From the NCBI GenBank assembly GCA_005406025.1, contig BGZK01000530.1, positions 186,001-250,000 on the forward strand: 64,000 bases of DNA, in the 5' to 3' direction. The first letter of the stretch is position 1, and every line of letters starts with the position of its first letter. Shown piece after piece: positions 23,001 through 34,385 of the stretch. The DNA comes from Eumeta japonica (Eukaryota > Arthropoda > Insecta > Lepidoptera > Psychidae). The notes below the pieces were generated by a model. It did no database searches and was not told the DNA's origin. It saw nothing but the letters and a program-made list of their open reading frames with translations. A program made the translations under genes and the position numbers.

Positions 23001-24889
23001 GACGTTGAATAGTTTTTCAGAGAACTCCCTATAGAATATGTGATAAAACATGCACATTAATGCTAGATCTGTTCCGACATAATTTATAATTAAGTATATT
23101 TAGCTTCCTGTTTATGTAAGACTTTCAAAAAAATCTAAAAATCAAATAAAACCAAAATTACAATCAGAAATAGGGTCAATACCGGAATTAAAAGTGAAAT
23201 CTTTACCGATAGCGAACATAAAATTATTATACCCATTGAGTCAGAGCCATAAACGACATCTCATATTGTTATTATTCGTAAAATATGTCATGTATCACAA
23301 CTAAGTGTTGAAGATTTAGATTACCGATTCGATATGATATGATACGCCGTAATGTTAACACCTCATACAACCTGTTGTCGTCTATCAGATTTCAATCACC
23401 TCGCTGTTGCATGCGTTTTATATCTAAATCTACGTCTTTTGATATGAGAACATTTCATTCCGCAAAAGAGTCCTTAAGTTTATGTTACTAAAATTATCTT
23501 GGCTGTCTTAGCCTAGGCTGTTGTTTCCACAATGCAAGTGGTATTTTAAATAGGCTTGAGCTAAAGCTAAAGATATCTTCAGCCTATAGCTTAAGATATC
23601 AGCTATAGGCAAAAATTGTGTAATTTTATAAATAGCGGCCGCGTGGGATCTTTCGATCAATGCATGTCATTTGCTACAAAAACATGCGGTCCGTTCACTT
23701 CAATACACCATAACAGGTGCATTGGATAAATTTAAATCGTAATTTTTAATTAGTATTAGTCTTCTAATAGTAACTAATCAGGTATTCCTAATTTTATGGT
23801 TCAAACTTTGGAAATGGCGCATAACTTAGATTCAATTCTTGACTTCCATTTTCTTAAGACATAGAGGCTTAATTGCCATAAATTGTTTTTAGTGTATTTC
23901 TACAACCAAAAAAAAACGTACAAGTTTCCTATTCCCGATTTCAGTTTTTTGCTCTTCTGTAACATCAAAGAATTAATAGCGATTTATTTATATAAGATCA
24001 GAATAGACAAACACGTCTTATGCAAAATACTTAATTGAACAAATACCCAACTTATACCACATCGTGCCGAACTGCGCTCTCAAGATAAAAATAGAACTAC
24101 TAAATTATTCCCCTAGAAAAAATATCCACGCATACCCGCGGCCCGGCCGTTGCCTCTGTGGACGCTTTCGATGTCTGTTTACTTTTTTTTTCAATTGGTT
24201 TTATTTAGTGAAGCGGAATTTTTTCGAGACAATAAAACTAGTTTGCTTATGTCAAACACGACATATTTATAACTTACTTGTTTCGAAAAATACGAGAACT
24301 TCCTAAATGGGCATTCGGCAGGTATAGATAGTAAAGTGCGGGCGTTCAGGCGTTAAGTTTTATTTGTTTGATCAATGCATTCACAAGTCAAATGTAATCA
24401 ACGCAAAGCGATCAAGTGCTTCCTTAGTGATTTATTGTAACTCTGTTTTTTTGAACATATGCCTTCTGCTATCTACGTGTTACCTTTCGTTTGATCTCAA
24501 TCTTTCCACCCTCGGTAGGATCATTCGGAAACAATACAAATAAATCACTATGAAGTATTGCTAACAATATTTTAATAGTAACCCACTAAACTCCATTACA
24601 GAATTTAAAATATTATCTTCGACTTCTCTACAATCATGTGCCCTTTAATCTAAAATTTTACTAACACTATTCTAAAAATAGACAATATATAAACTAATTC
24701 TACATCATTACGGTAACTATATTACGTATTGTGTGACAATTTTGATCTATTCACGAATTTAATAAAACCATGACGATTAATCTACATTTGTGTTTGATTT
24801 CTTTTCCCATGAGAAGTCTATTTTGAAATGCTTATACGTCAAAAACAAGCAGCTTATGGCTCCTTATTAGAATTTGTGTGGGTTTTGAC
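23001..24889. other. AT-rich sequence, mostly unassigned
   Basis: Contains a short hairpin with 10 bp arms gcctatagct/agctataggc at 23,582-23,610, a nearby agcggccgcgtgggatcttt, and a small GC patch at 24,135-24,165 (cccgcggcccggccg). No coding or repeat family is recognised. Confidence 0.45.
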
Positions 24890-25060
24890 ATTTTTGCATT
24901 CCCCCGGGCCGGTTCGCCGCCGCCGCCCCTCGGCGCCCTCTCCGACCGCCCTACGTCAAAGTGGCGACGTGGGCGATGATAATAAACAATACATCTCTGA
25001 CTTTAATGTAATATTAGCTACCACCGGGGAATTCACCCGCGTTGGTATAGAATAAGTTTT
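24890..25060. other. GC-rich island, possible noncoding regulatory element
   Basis: Core ccgccgccgcccctcggcgc near 24,916, followed by ggcgacgtgggcgatgataa. The 75-codon frame is Pro/Ser/Arg-rich with no family. Confidence 0.35.
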
Positions 25061-25099
25061 CTTGTTGGTCTGTATTGTCTGTTATATTCTTGTCTCGTT

Positions 25100-25220
25100 A
25101 ACTCCATTCTCATAGGCGTTCGATCGACACCGGCTATGGTTCTGATTTCGATTTTGCTTTTAGTTTAGTCCAAGTTCTCATTTCACTTTCATTCTCGTGT
25201 CTTGGTTATGGTTCAAATTT
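25100..25220. repeat. Degenerate pyrimidine-rich repeat, similar texture to 8.6 kb
   Basis: Variants of tctgatttcgattttgctt and ctcatttcactttcattctc recur with loose periodicity. Confidence 0.35.
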
Positions 25221-26559
25221 TAAATGTTTATCTTAGACAAGCTGTTTTTGTACTAAAACTAATTCCAATTAAATGTCAGGTTGAAGTGTAAAAGCGTTAC
25301 CAAAAATCATTATTACGAGTGCATCACTTTACAATATCATGTGCACGTTTTTTGGCTAAAAATCTTTATAAACTTTAACCATAGTTTTGTGAGTATTCAT
25401 TACAGCAAAAAAACGTATTGTACTAATAAAAATATGGTGGCTTTTTTCGCCCATAATATATATTTTGTGCCTCTAATAGTTTATAAGTAAATATATACAT
25501 ACATGCAAATATTATCTTGCACCGTCCCAAATATATATCATCTACAATACAATAACTTTTTGTAGATCCACTTAAAGAAACTTTCCGTCATAACAAACAA
25601 AAACAAAGTAAACTCACGTTCCTTTTCACATCTAATTAAAACTGCTAGGTCATCATAATTGGATATCCGATATCTTCATATCCGGAATGTACATTATATT
25701 TGATGTTTTTGCTGATTACGTAGAATGTTTCTTAAACCTTTTTCCTCTTTCGTTTAAAAATAGAATTAATTAGGGTACAGAAATTGTCTTCACAAAAAAG
25801 GAATTCTTTTCATAGTGTACAATGAATCAAAATAAAGGAAAATGTTGAAAATTATCGCAATTAATTTAAGGCCTAAATAAATCTAGATTAACGTCAGAGA
25901 ATAAACATTATTATGATGAATTAGATGGGCGCCTCCTTTTTCTTAAGACCCGCTTTAATATTTGATATTCTACCGTGGCTTTTTTTACCCTATTACCAAA
26001 TATATATTTAAGAGTTTGTGAAGAAAACGAATCGTGCCTTACGGACATGAATTATATTGTTTTTATTTATGGTGAAATATTAAATGTATCAATTCGTAGA
26101 GTTTCGGCGATGTCACAGTTATTAAGTATTTGAAATTAGACTAAAACTTGTAACGGTATTGACATAATACGTTGTTGACTTTTTATGATAAAATGCATGT
26201 GTAATATTTTTTTATATCAGGGCCGGATGGTAGATGACAATTTAAGCTAAAGTCAAAAAAATTCATAATCCCAAAATATTTTTGTTGTTCGAATGCCTAT
26301 ATATACTAAATATCGATCGATCAACCGATATTAATCGGTCAATCGATAAGTTGATGTGCTGCAGCGCCATCTGGTGGCAAATTACAAGAAAGTGGAGAGC
26401 ACAAATACCATCTATAGTTAAAGAACATTTAGATGTGCTAACTTTCATAGTGATCAGTCAAACAGTGCTGTACACGATATACGAATTTTTTTCTTGATTC
26501 TTTACAAGATAAAATCTAAAACGAAGAATCCAGAAAAAATGTGCTTAGTTCCGTTCTTT
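25221..26559. other. AT-rich sequence with a CTCF-like site
   Basis: No gene recognised. Near 26,310-26,355 there is an imperfect inverted repeat of gatcaaccgat/atcggtcaatcgat, immediately upstream of the CTCF-like motif. Confidence 0.45.
26362..26378 (-). promoter_or_regulatory. CTCF-like binding motif
   Basis: Read on the minus strand, gccaccagatggcgctg contains a full 14/14 match to the CTCF consensus CCASYAGRKGGCRS. CTCF binds related sequences in insects and vertebrates and acts at chromatin boundaries. Binding here is inferred from sequence only. Confidence 0.5.
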
Positions 26560-26830
26560 TGCAGACTTCAGATATAGCTCCCAGAATTAACAAGTTGAAG
26601 TAACATTGGTTAAGTCACATCATAGAACTGATATTTTTTGGGTAAGAAAGGTTCTTTAGTAGTCACCATGAACTGGGCGTCGCAGCATAAGACGGCTTCC
26701 CACTTGGTGAATTGAAGATCTCGTCACGATCGCTGGCCACCATCGGGTACAAGTGGCTCGGAAACATATATGGTGAAAATCTAAGGGGCAAGGTTAAGTC
26801 TAGCAATAGATGTCGAATGGTTGAAATAGG
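26560..26830 (+). mobile_element. RTE-type LINE, extreme 3' end (dead)
   Basis: Broken translation gives WVRKVL (about 26,638), then TGRRSIRRLPTW (about 26,680; family TGKRSVGRPPTRW), EDLVTIAG (about 26,711; family DDLVKVAG), and a decayed tail aggttaagtctagcaataga near 26,790. It is the fourth copy of this LINE C-terminal block in the first 27 kb. Confidence 0.65.
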
Positions 26831-27814
26831 CAATGACATAATTCATTATCAATATCAACTAAGCAGCAGTCTGTTTTAATACGCATTGACGACTATGGAT
26901 GCGTGAACCCCATTCATTCTCATTTACCATTTTGAAGTTTACTGTATTACTAGTCTTAATTGAAATTTTTTAAATGAATTTAATGCCTGAACGCCTCTTT
27001 AGATAGGTAAGGCCCATTACTCATACGGTATCCTAACGACAACAAGCAACTTTTTACACAGCGATATTGATACTGTAACTGCTTAGTAGACTTTGCTTTC
27101 TGATGTTGACGATAATGTGATGTGGTGGAGAAGCTATTTAATGTTTTTTCCGTCATCTTCACTATGTCCTTCTTTCTCGCTACCGCCTTGCTTTTCCATG
27201 AGCTTGGTTTTCCTTTATTTTGACATACATAATTACTAATTACATTACAGTATTGTAGATTTTTGATCTTATCGACTAACCACAGATGCATTCACAACGC
27301 AAATGATCAATACTTATTTCTTTTTATGTAAAATAAGATGAATCTCTGTCTTGCTAGGAGTACCCAGAGCTGATCAAACAGCTGCTGACGACGACCGGAA
27401 ATGATACCTGAAATTTCCAAAATCTGGGATATTACTACTCCTTGTAAATTTTTCATTATTGGGCGCTTCCAAGCGTCGTAAACTGTATCAAAAAAAATAT
27501 TTACCATTTACAGATTGTACTGTAAAAGCATAAATTACAGTTTATTTTTCTAAAATTTAAACAAGCCCAAAAATTCTAAGTTAATCTGAATCGTATGCTC
27601 TTCCTTTGAAACTGTAAAGAAACTTTCGTTATATTTGCTATGAACGATGATAATTAAATAAAAAAACATCATAAAACAGTAAAATAGTAAAACATGTTTA
27701 AATTTTTAAAAAATGTGTCTATTTATCGACCTTATATGTATCACTATACATCATTCATTGATCGCTTGTTATTATGAATTAGCGGCTAAACTAAAATTGT
27801 TTGTTTAACGTCAT
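26831..27814. other. Unassigned; two consecutive minus-strand open frames
   Basis: Minus-strand frames of 103 codons (26,980-27,291) and 66 codons (27,307-27,507) follow each other. The first is Lys/Ser/Gln-rich (for example VCQNKGKPSSWKSKAVARKK). Neither matches a family I recognise, and no splice or promoter context supports them. They may be chance frames or the relic of an unknown element. Confidence 0.35.
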
Positions 27815-28960
27815 CATAAATTAAACACAAGAAAAGTTTCGTACAATAATTTTCTATGAATTTCGTTGCCATTTAAGCAAACAAGAAAGTAATAACAGAC
27901 TTCGGTTGGCATTTCATGATAAAGATCCATACCTTACCACTGTTTATAACTGGTTTAATGAGTTTAAACGTGATCGTACTAATCTAACTGGCGATCTGTG
28001 CGAGAAACGTTGACGATGATGACGATGACGACCGAAGACAACATCAGTGTCTTGCGGCCTATGATAGAGACTGATAAACTTGCACCTAACCTAAACCTAG
28101 ATAACCTAACAGCAGATTCAGAAAAGCTTGTGCATCGGCATGAGTCAAGAGCGTAAAATTATTCATAAATATTTTGCTGTTAGTAAGCTATGTACTCGTT
28201 GGGTACCTCATAATTTTATCGAAGCACAAAATCTTCGTCTTGTTGATTGGTGCCGCGGAGTGATGCAAAGAGTAAACGATGGTGACTCAAATGCTGTGTA
28301 CAATAATGGTAACAGATGACAAAAGTTGGCTTCTGTTACGATCTCGGAACCTCTCTGAAATTAAGACAGTGGATGTTTCCTATTGAGAAGTTTCCTACCA
28401 AAATAAAACGAGGTCGCAGCGTCGGAACAAAAATGGTAAATACTGTCTTTGGAATGGCAGCTCATTATGTAAAATTGTATTAGAAGGTAAAAAAGTAGTC
28501 ACTTCAGACTGGCACATTAAAAATTGGTTGCCTCTTGTTTTGGAAATAGTTCGAGACGACTTCGTAGTAGAATTATCCTTCATCATGACTGCTGTCATGA
28601 TGAAGGATAATTGAGAAGCATCTAACGAAGCAGTAAGTCGTTAGATGCTTCTCACGACTTACTGCCGAACATACAACTAACTATTTTCGGGACGTTAGGT
28701 ATAGAAATAATGTCTTGCCCGCCTTACAGCCCCGACTTAGAACTGTGTGATTCTTATCTATTTCCTAAAATAGAAGAAAAACTTCGAAGAAAGTGGTTTA
28801 CGAGCTGATTGCCGATGAAGAAATGATCGCATATGAAAAGACCGTCTAAGCTATCCCTAAGTACGAGTGGACAAAGAATTTCTTTCAGTGGTTCACTGAA
28901 AGATACACTATTGTATTGATTTATTGATCTTAACAGATACTATTTTGAAAACCAATAATA
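27815..28960 (+). mobile_element. mariner transposase remnant 1
   Basis: Frame-shifted plus-strand translation follows a full mariner transposase: FRCHLSKQESNNRLRLAFHD (about 27,858), LTTVYNWFNEFKRDRTNLTG (about 27,935), GMSQERKIIH, FAVSKLCTRWVPHNF (about 28,170), NAVYN (about 28,290), FGMAAHYVKIVLEGKKVVTS (about 28,450), RRIILHHD (about 28,563, second catalytic Asp), CPPYSPDLELCDSYLFPKIE (about 28,716, in place of the usual PPYSPDLAPCD.YLFP) and YFENQ (about 28,940). The last D block is recognisable. Stops, frameshifts, a CCTAA-rich insertion at 28,083-28,110 and an inverted-copy insertion after HHD at 28,590-28,643 inactivate it. Clear terminal inverted repeats were not identified. Overall length is near the family's usual 1.2-1.3 kb. 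Confidence 0.85.
28571..28665. repeat. Nested palindromes inside mariner remnant 1
   Basis: Three inverted pairs occur in 95 bp: 19 bp arms at 28,571-28,589 and 28,594-28,612 (4-nt loop), 15 bp arms at 28,613-28,627 and 28,639-28,653, and overlapping 12 bp arms at 28,630-28,641 and 28,654-28,665. They separate HHD from the following ASH-like codons, which should be almost adjacent. Confidence 0.9.
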
Positions 28961-29439
28961 GTAAAAATTACTTGTTGGTTTGCACAGTTTTTGATGTCCT
29001 AAGGACTTTTAGTTTGACCCACATGTATCTTACAATATTTTAAATTCTATGATAAGAATTTATGTTCTAAAAAGTTTAGCATAAAAGTTTTGTAATTATG
29101 TAAAATTTTATTAATTGAAATAATACATGATCAAATAGAACAAATGTAATATTATGGATTACCCGTGCATAATAACTTTTGCATATAAAATTATCAATAA
29201 TAATTGTTTTCTATAAATATTAGGGACATAATGATAAATTTAAAAACTGAACGTGAGCAAATTAAACAAGTCAAAATTATTTGATTTTTTTAAATTTTTA
29301 ATATAAACGATTAATTTTCTCTTACTGGTAATATAGAGTCATTCATGCACAAACTTAATTGGCATTAACTAATACAACAGCCCTACCAGAGCATAACATA
29401 ATATAATTTATTAATATTCACTTAACGAAACCCAAGAAA
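28961..29439. other. AT-rich sequence, no gene recognised
   Basis: Nothing recognised beyond possible 3' mariner flank. Confidence 0.4.
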
Positions 29440-29760
29440 AAAGAACCTCCTTTCGAATTACATAAACATTAGAGGATTCAGCGGGAAAGGGCTCAGTGTA
29501 CATGACAGGGCTTAACTTTAATTTAAGGATAATGAATTTCGTATGCAAATGGGACCCCGTGTACCGTATTTTAAACAAGTTTATAAAGAGAGACGCCCGC
29601 CTGAATGGGTCGCGTTAAATATTGCGAATTTTAATTTAGCGCACGCCGGGAGCGTTTACTACCGTGTCTGACGGCGACATGTGGGAATCTCGTGTTGGGC
29701 TCCCTTAATAGCTAATAAAAGTAATATAAAGCCTTCGTTATTGTCTTCGAGGTTGCTGTT
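29440..29760. other. GC-elevated island, possible noncoding regulatory element
   Basis: Contains an octamer atgcaaat at 29,543-29,550, gagacgcccgcctgaatggg (about 29,590), aatttagcgcacgccgggag, and two taataaaagtaat/taatag-type homeodomain cores near 29,708. No protein is recognised. Confidence 0.35.
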
Positions 29761-30029
29761 CCGGTGTTCAGGCGAGAGAATTGGCTGGAAAAAGATGGAT
29801 ATCAAATGATTAGTTTACTAATATCATTGAAGTGGGCAACTTTAGTCCCGGAAATTCCAACTTTTTTTGGATTCTTAAAATCACATAAAACTGTTCAGTT
29901 TTTCAGTAAGTTTTTCAACTTATCCCCGAATAATGTATTTTTTTTACAAATTGGAAAGGTATCATTTACGAAAGGCGTTGAATAACATGTGAGACTGAAT
30001 ATACTGCAGGTGACTTTTTTTTAATGTTA
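29761..30029. other. Unassigned sequence
   Basis: A 73-codon plus-strand frame (29,764-29,985) shows no family. Confidence 0.35.
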
Positions 30030-30960
30030 TTTTATTTTCTTGTTTCCTGGAAATAGATAAAAATCACTAGAGGTAAGGTGTAGAGGATGCTCAATTGTTT
30101 TGAAGCCAGCATATCGAATTGCAGCCATATCAACAGCAGATCTGTGAGCCGAGGTATTATCTTTATTTGACAAAACAATTTTTCTAATTTGCCTTACCGT
30201 TTCTTTCGAGCTTCGTTATGTAATCTTGTTTATTAGTTCTACATACAAGATGCCCGTAAGACCGACTTCACGGTAGAAATATTTTATCATACCCTCCTTC
30301 ACTATCCCAGAAAAGAAAAACCATGATCTTTCTGGTAGAACGACTCGCCTTAAATTTCTTAGGGGTTGGAAATGATGGTCTTTTTCAACTCATAAACTAT
30401 AATTTTGCTTCTGGATCGTAATAGTGAATCCACGTTTCATCTATGGCTGTAAATCGAATTAAAAAAATATTGGTATCTTGTAAAAGTTCCAAACAAGAAT
30501 GAGTCTTCATGGTTTATTTTTGTGCATCAGTAAACATTCTGGGGACCTAGCGTGTGAATACTTTTTTCATCCCCAAGCGTTCGTGTAAAATGCTATTTAA
30601 GTTACCAATCTAAATCTATGTTTCTTAAGCTATAAAACATACTGTTACACAAAGATTCACATAAAACAACTTTTTCGACTTTTTACCATTTCTTCGGTCA
30701 CTACTAATTGGGCGACCCGAGCAAAGGTCATTTTTGGTGAATATTCTTCCACGTTTAAATTCGGTGCACCAAAGGGATACTGCAAAATACGGTGGAGCAT
30801 TTTTTCCTAAAATATCCTATAAGTTTTATTAACTCGTCCTATAGTGACATTTATCAAACACAATTTCTTATTAACAACGCACCATTCAATGTTTTTCATT
30901 TTCAACAACAAGCTACGACAGACTGCAAATAAAAACCTTCCATTAAAAAAAAAACATAAT
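30030..30960 (-). mobile_element. mariner transposase remnant 2, different lineage
   Basis: Minus-strand translation begins MKNIEWCVVNKK (start near 30,899), continues with TEFKRGRIFTKNDLCSGRP (about 30,765), VVTEEMVK, a MKRGFTIT-like relic of the DETW...Y block (about 30,430), FFFSGIVKEGMIKYF (about 30,320), VELINKIT (about 30,245), NTSAHRSAVDMAAIRYAGF (about 30,150) and KTIEHPLHLTSSDFYLFP (about 30,110 to 30,045), where it is cut off. The AHRSAVAMA and GF..LEHPPYSPDL motifs belong to a different mariner branch from remnants 1 and 3. The last block is damaged (the PYSPDLAP stretch reads LHLTS). Internal frameshifts, a probable internal deletion and a missing end show it is dead. Confidence 0.75.
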
Positions 30961-31199
30961 ATATTCAAAATATTTCATTTTGTGAAATCTAAACAATGTT
31001 TTACCTTTACCAGCCAGTACTTACTGTTTATGGTTCCAAAGAGTTTGTACCTCATTCTATAGTGCACGCCCTCGTAATTGTGTTTTATGGTAATGAAGCT
31101 CTTTATGGCTACAAAACTGTTTTCGTATGTCAGTTATAAATAACAATGCCATTAATACGGAATATTTATTAAAATGTTGATGAAATATTGCAATTTTAA
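30961..31199. other. AT-rich sequence, no gene recognised
   Basis: Nothing recognised; may include the mariner 5' flank. Confidence 0.35.
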
Positions 31200-32010
31200 T
31201 GCAAAGGTGCTAGTGTTGTCAGATTAAATGGGGCCTACAGATACGGGTTTCATATCTGTAGAGGTGTCAAAAAGGGATATATAGCGTTATCATGGCTGTA
31301 CAACCTATTCATGAACAACTGTTCGTTTAATTTAAAAATATATAAGCATAAGAGTAGATGAATTATCTATCAAATACCCCTTATAGGCCGACAACCTAGT
31401 AATCTTTGCAAAATCGGCGTGTAAGTTTCAATAAATGATTCTGTCGAAACCAAATTCAATGATTCTGTCGAGAAAAAAGATGTGAGGTTATTTTAGACGG
31501 AAATAAAAAGATTGGTAAATACTATATATATTAAGTGTATGTGACGTAAGAGAATTGAACAAACGAAAGGTTGTGAATCGTTTATTTACAAATAACGGTA
31601 AACATGATACTGTAGATATTGGAGGAAATGCGGGAAATAAAGTGTACGGGGTCCTGCTTACTGTTATGAATAGTAAAAGTATCTTTATTTGTTTAAAAGG
31701 GTGCTTATAGAAAAAGGACAAGATTTACAAGACAATATTTACAAGACAATATTTACAAGACAGAGACAAGAACTCCAGTCCTTGTCTCCATATTTGTATA
31801 CGGAGGATGCAGTTGAATGTGGCCGAAGGATCATAAAAGTAAAAGCACTCTAATATGGAAGAGATTTCTGCATAGTACGTGTATAATATCGTTGAAACAT
31901 GTTACAGAGCAGATATTTCTACATTCCGAATATAAATGTAGTATTTAGATCTGTAAAAGCTATATTAAGATTGGTTGTTCGTCTGGGAGGGAGAATGAAA
32001 GCTGAGAGAC
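31200..32010 (+). mobile_element. LINE reverse transcriptase remnant, third LINE type
   Basis: Plus-strand frames give VKKGYIALSWLYNLFMNNC (about 31,268; family VRQGCVLSPLLFNLFMD), a decayed catalytic stretch, MNDSVEKK-like NDSVEKKDV (about 31,460), LFTNNGKHDT then GNAGNKVYGVLLTVMNSKS (about 31,580-31,680), a VYGGCS.MWPK relic (about 31,797; family MYGSESWVWQK), and ILRLVVRLGGRMKAERR (about 31,956; family MLRWFGHLERM). This order is that of a LINE RT common in Lepidoptera and distinct from the RTE-type copies above. It is interrupted by stops and by a short tandem duplication. Confidence 0.7.
31727..31762. repeat. Short tandem repeat, 14 bp unit
   Basis: acaagacaatattt is present twice in full plus 8 bp of a third, followed at once by an imperfect hairpin (gagacaagaact...agtccttgtctc, about 31,763-31,789). 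All lie within the LINE remnant. Confidence 0.85.
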
Positions 32011-33204
32011 GAAAAAAGTTATAGACATCATAAAGTATCGGCAAAAAGCGCCTTAGAAAATCTTAAATTATTCAAATAAATATTATATTCAGTAAATGTG
32101 ATTATTTTATCACGTAAAATTGACAAGCATGAAAGAAATGATTGACATAAGTTGGTGAAATAAGAGAGGTATGCAAAAATCTTGTCATGTGGATACCTGT
32201 GGTATATATTTATCCATCTGGGGAATGAACATAAGCTTATAAATAAAAATAAAATATACAACATTAATTTAGTTCGATGCTAAACTTATGTAGTAGGCCT
32301 AGAGGTTGCTCATAGATTAACAGGAATTGGATTTTAGGAAGTAAATTACTTTTTAATATCCTGTTGTATTAAGGCCTCAAATATTAGTTAAAGAAATTAT
32401 CGACGTTTATGGAATCGCATTTGTGTTCAGTTATGTTAATTACATTGAAAGTATACTACAATTAAAAGAAACCGTAGGTGTGTGACATCCCACACATTAC
32501 ACCGATTACATTGATTACATCTAATCAATTAGATAATTTAGTTCGATTGTGGATTTCGTGACTTCTAACTGCTGTATTGCAATTTGAATTTGTTGATGTT
32601 ACATAAATTTTAAGTAAATTTACATCTCACGACTTTCAAAACAACGTTAATACTCCCAGCATTAAGCAAAAACTTAAACAAATTATAGTATGATATTTAA
32701 ATTAAAAATACTTTATATTTAACAATTTGGATTAACTAAGGTTAGACCCACCAGTGATTCAAAAGTTTGTTTGTTTAGAGATATATTTGAATCATGTGAG
32801 GATTCTAATGACGTGATTGTTATATTTTTCATTCATTCAAAGTAATAATTTCATTATTCACGAAATTATTACTTTGAATTTTTTGCTGTACATTAAATCA
32901 ATACGTCATCATAAATAATGCACTTAATTTAGTTGTGTTATTCTTAAAGAACAGGATATATTTACTGAATGAAATTAGGATAAGATCTTACAATCACCTG
33001 TAATAGTGAAAGGTCCTCAGGAATATAAACATCTATTGCTTGAGGATGAACTTTTTTTTTAAATGATAGAAAAAAAGAAGTCTCTGAGAAAGTAGAGTTG
33101 TTTTACTCAAATTTATAATCGGTTTGCTGTAAATAATTTGTTACTTGGTAGAATTAAAATTGAGATTGTAAAATTTGTCACCTGTATAAAATTTATGAAC
33201 ATAC
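32011..33204. other. AT-rich sequence with one hairpin
   Basis: The LINE similarity fades after about 32,010. A hairpin lies at 32,835-32,879: 18 bp perfect arms round a 9-nt loop (attattcac). The direct repeat attacaccgattacattgatt near 32,499 is probably low complexity. No gene is recognised. Confidence 0.5.
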
Positions 33205-34385
33205 ATGGCGCCCACTGAAAATTTCTTGAATTAATGAAAAAAAATTACTATCATTGGTAAAAATGTATTTATTGTTTCTCAAAATATTCTCCGTTAACAT
33301 AAATGCACTTTTTCATAGAAATAAACCAATTTTCAAAACATTTATACAACTCTTCTCCAGTGACCTCGGAAACATATTAATAATGCTTTTCGACAGACAC
33401 TTTTGACGATGAAAATCGTTAGCCGCGTAATTGAATCTTAATTTTTGCGAAAAAAAATTACAAAGTACCAGGTCGGAGTTGTATAAAGAATTTCTCATAA
33501 GTTCTACACTTTTCTCTTTCAAAAATTTATTTGTCTGTTTGGCTGTGTGAGAACTAGCAATGTCGTGGCTGTCGATGATACGACGTTAACGGTTATTTTT
33601 ACGGAGTTCGTCAATAACTTTCTATAAACGAATGGTTGTGTACCAATTATTATTCACGGTATGACACTTCTCAAAAGTAGCTACGTGTCCAGTTTAAAAA
33701 AAAAAGAACTTCGATTTATACTTTGTTTTGGTGTAATAACAATAATTCTATGTTTCGTCACTTGTTACTACGTCCCACACCAAATTTAATGCCCCTTTAA
33801 TGGTAAGGATGGCATTGCATCAAATGAAGCGGTCCATTTTTTGAGCCTCAGGCAAATTGTGTGGAATCCACCGTAAGCCCATATTTCACATACCCAAATG
33901 TTTGTGTAGGATTGATTGTATTTGAGTCGTGTTTATGACTAAGGATGCCCTAATCTTATGGTATGTCACATGCCAGCCAGAATCGATGTTTTTGTTGTTC
34001 ACAGCAGTGTATGGGCGAGCATCACGAAATTTGTCACTGTGATTGATACGACGCTTCAATTCTGCAAACCAGTTATAAATAGTTGTCTTCCATGGAGCTT
34101 CATCGCCAAAAGCAGTTCGAAGCCGAAGCTGAGCTATAAAATTACACTTGCAATCGTAGAAATTCATATCACGAAAATTTTCAAGAATTAAATTCATAAC
34201 GAATAGGACACGCAATTTTTAAAATGACGCCAAAACGTAAAAACATTTGACAATTAGATGAAACAAACTGTGTTCTACAGCCGAATAGTTCCATTTTCAA
34301 ATGTAGTAATAATTACTTTTTAAATATTGGTAATGTAAGTGGCCATTTTCTAAAAACTTAAAGTGCGCTCCACGTAAAGGTTAAT
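33205..34385 (-). mobile_element. mariner transposase remnant 3 (cecropia-type)
   Basis: Minus strand: LILENFRDMNFYDCKCNFIA (about 34,190), RTAFGDEAPWKTTIYNWFAE (about 34,115), HVTYHKIRASL and QIQSILHKHLG (about 33,965-33,890) form a 109-codon open frame. Then in shifting frames come a TGHVATF-like block (about 33,685), NNNWYTTIRL (about 33,650), RRIIDSHDIASSHTAKQTNK (about 33,570; the HHDNASSHT active-site block with the Asp kept), FLKEKSVELM (about 33,520), and ending GEELYKCFENWF, YVNGEYFEKQ (about 33,280). The signature is that of cecropia-type mariners. A few substitutions, stops and frameshifts make it inactive. Ends (ggcgcccactgaaa near 33,208; its counterpart near 34,370) are only loosely inverted-repeat-like. 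Confidence 0.85.

Noticed and set aside
9543..29550. POU octamer sites (atttgcat/atgcaaat) in two islands as evidence of regulation
   Set aside because: The 8-mer is expected several times by chance in 64 kb of AT-rich DNA, so it is mentioned only as a detail of the islands.
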